Below are positions 4,729 to 5,479 of a DNA stretch of 5,479 bases, one piece after another (the stretch's first letter is position 1; every line of letters starts with the position of its first letter). The position numbers and the translations under genes were made by a program. Below the pieces are notes generated by a model. It had not been told where the DNA came from, ran no database searches, and saw only the letters and a program-made list of their open reading frames with translations. Origin of the DNA: Gammaproteobacteria bacterium (GTDB taxonomy: Bacteria > Pseudomonadota > Gammaproteobacteria > SZUA-229); NCBI GenBank assembly GCA_030641945.1, contig DAOWLL010000146.1, forward strand, positions 1-5,479, read 5' to 3'.

Positions 4729-5479
4729 TTACAAGCTTATGACGCCGATAACATTGAGGAACACAATGATAACCGCAATCGGCGTAATATACTTGACCAG
4801 GAACAACCACACTCGATAGATACTGTTATAGGTATTCAATTCATCCCGCGTCGAGTTCTCACTCATCAGCCAGCCCGCAAATATCGCAATAAACAAACCG
4901 CCCAGCGGCAGCATCAGGTTGGCCGTGACAAAATCGAGCGTATCAAAGAAGTTTTTATTCTCGAACAGGAACGGTACGCTCCAGGTGTACTCGGACCAGA
5001 GACTGAACGAAAGCACAGAGCCGATGCCCATCAGCCAGGTGAAAACACCTATCCAGACTGAAGCATAGATTCAATTCATGCCGCGGTTTTCCACCAGCCA
5101 GGCAACGGCTGGTTCAATCAGCGATATGGCAGATGTCCATGCGGCGAATGTGAGCAATACAAAGAAAGCGGTTCCTATCATGGTACCGGCTTCCATGTGG
5201 CCAAAGGCGATGGGCAGCGTTTTAAAAATCAGTCCCGGCCCCGCGCCCGGCTCAAGACCGTTGGCAAACACGATTGGGAATATCGCCATTCCTGCCAGTA
5301 AAGCTACTGCAGTATCAGCGATTGCAATAATTACTGATGCCTGGGCAATCGATGTGTGCCTGGGCAGGTAAGAGCCATACACCATGATGGCGCCCATGCC
5401 CAGACTGAGCGTAAAAAAGGCATGACCCATCGCAATGAGCACGCCCTGTCCGCTGATTTTTCCAGGTGTAAACAGAAAA
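4729..5479 (-). pseudogene. NSS-family Na+-dependent transporter, 3' part, split by in-frame TGA
   Basis: The C-terminal half of a sodium:neurotransmitter-symporter (NSS/SNF) family inner-membrane transporter. Its 5' end lies beyond the right edge: reading stays open in frame to 5478 (FLFTPGKISGQG before VLIAMGHAFF). Recognisable stretches are GHAFFTLSLGMGAIMVYGSY, a helix with VIIAIADTAVALLAGMAIFP, GPGLIFKTLPIAFG, FFVLLTFAAWTSAISLIEP and, after the break, IYASVWIGVFTWLMGIGSVL, LMLPLGGLFIAIFAGW and a final helix ending ITPIAVIIVFLNVIG. The frame is interrupted by TGA at 5073-5071, between RGMN and IYAS, in the loop before a transmembrane helix. The rest is in the same frame and well conserved. 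CGA (Arg) would restore it by one C-to-T change on the coding strand. Either the gene was inactivated recently or there is a base-call error. Substrate unknown. It lies directly upstream of ratA. Confidence 0.85.

Noticed and set aside
5037..5073. Selenocysteine insertion at the TGA, helped by a small hairpin (AGGTG-TTTT-CACCT) starting about 20 nt after it
   Set aside because: The stem is only 5 bp with an all-T loop and lacks the features of bacterial SECIS elements. NSS transporters are not known selenoproteins, and the expected residue in the loop is basic rather than cysteine-like.

Overview
The window reads as a chromosomal segment of a gammaproteobacterium that I cannot name further. 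Every intact gene is closest to the gammaproteobacterial form of its family. The order fur, bamE (omlA), ratB (rnfH), ratA, with fur and bamE divergent and bamE converging on ratB, is the arrangement known from pseudomonads and relatives. The genes are housekeeping genes. I found no defence system, phage, CRISPR array, transposase or new multi-gene system.

Layout from left to right. Positions 3-38 hold the last codons of an unidentified + strand gene. Positions 39-614 carry no gene but are an island of short palindromic repeats: a degenerate inverted pair, a REP-like element whose left arm holds a three-hairpin insertion, a perfect 24-bp inverted repeat, and remnants of other families. relA (ppGpp synthetase, 722 aa) runs leftward from 2783 to 615. 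fur (ferric uptake regulator) lies 83 nt upstream of it on the same strand, so the two may be co-transcribed. fur and the divergent lipoprotein gene bamE share a 51-bp control region holding a candidate Fur box. bamE converges on ratB, and the whole gap (3710-3961) is one nested composite of repeats. ratB and ratA overlap by 14 bp and are translated from GTG and TTG. Just upstream of them is the 3' part of a sodium:neurotransmitter-symporter (NSS) family transporter gene. It runs off the right edge and is split by an in-frame TGA.

Functionally, the window joins two stress regulators (RelA for amino acid starvation, Fur for iron), an outer-membrane assembly lipoprotein, the small conserved RatA/RatB pair and a membrane transporter. 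The points most worth a second look are the nonsense codon in an otherwise intact transporter frame, the composite repeats and their tendency to start at stop codons, the Fur box between fur and bamE, and relA sitting where recN usually follows fur.
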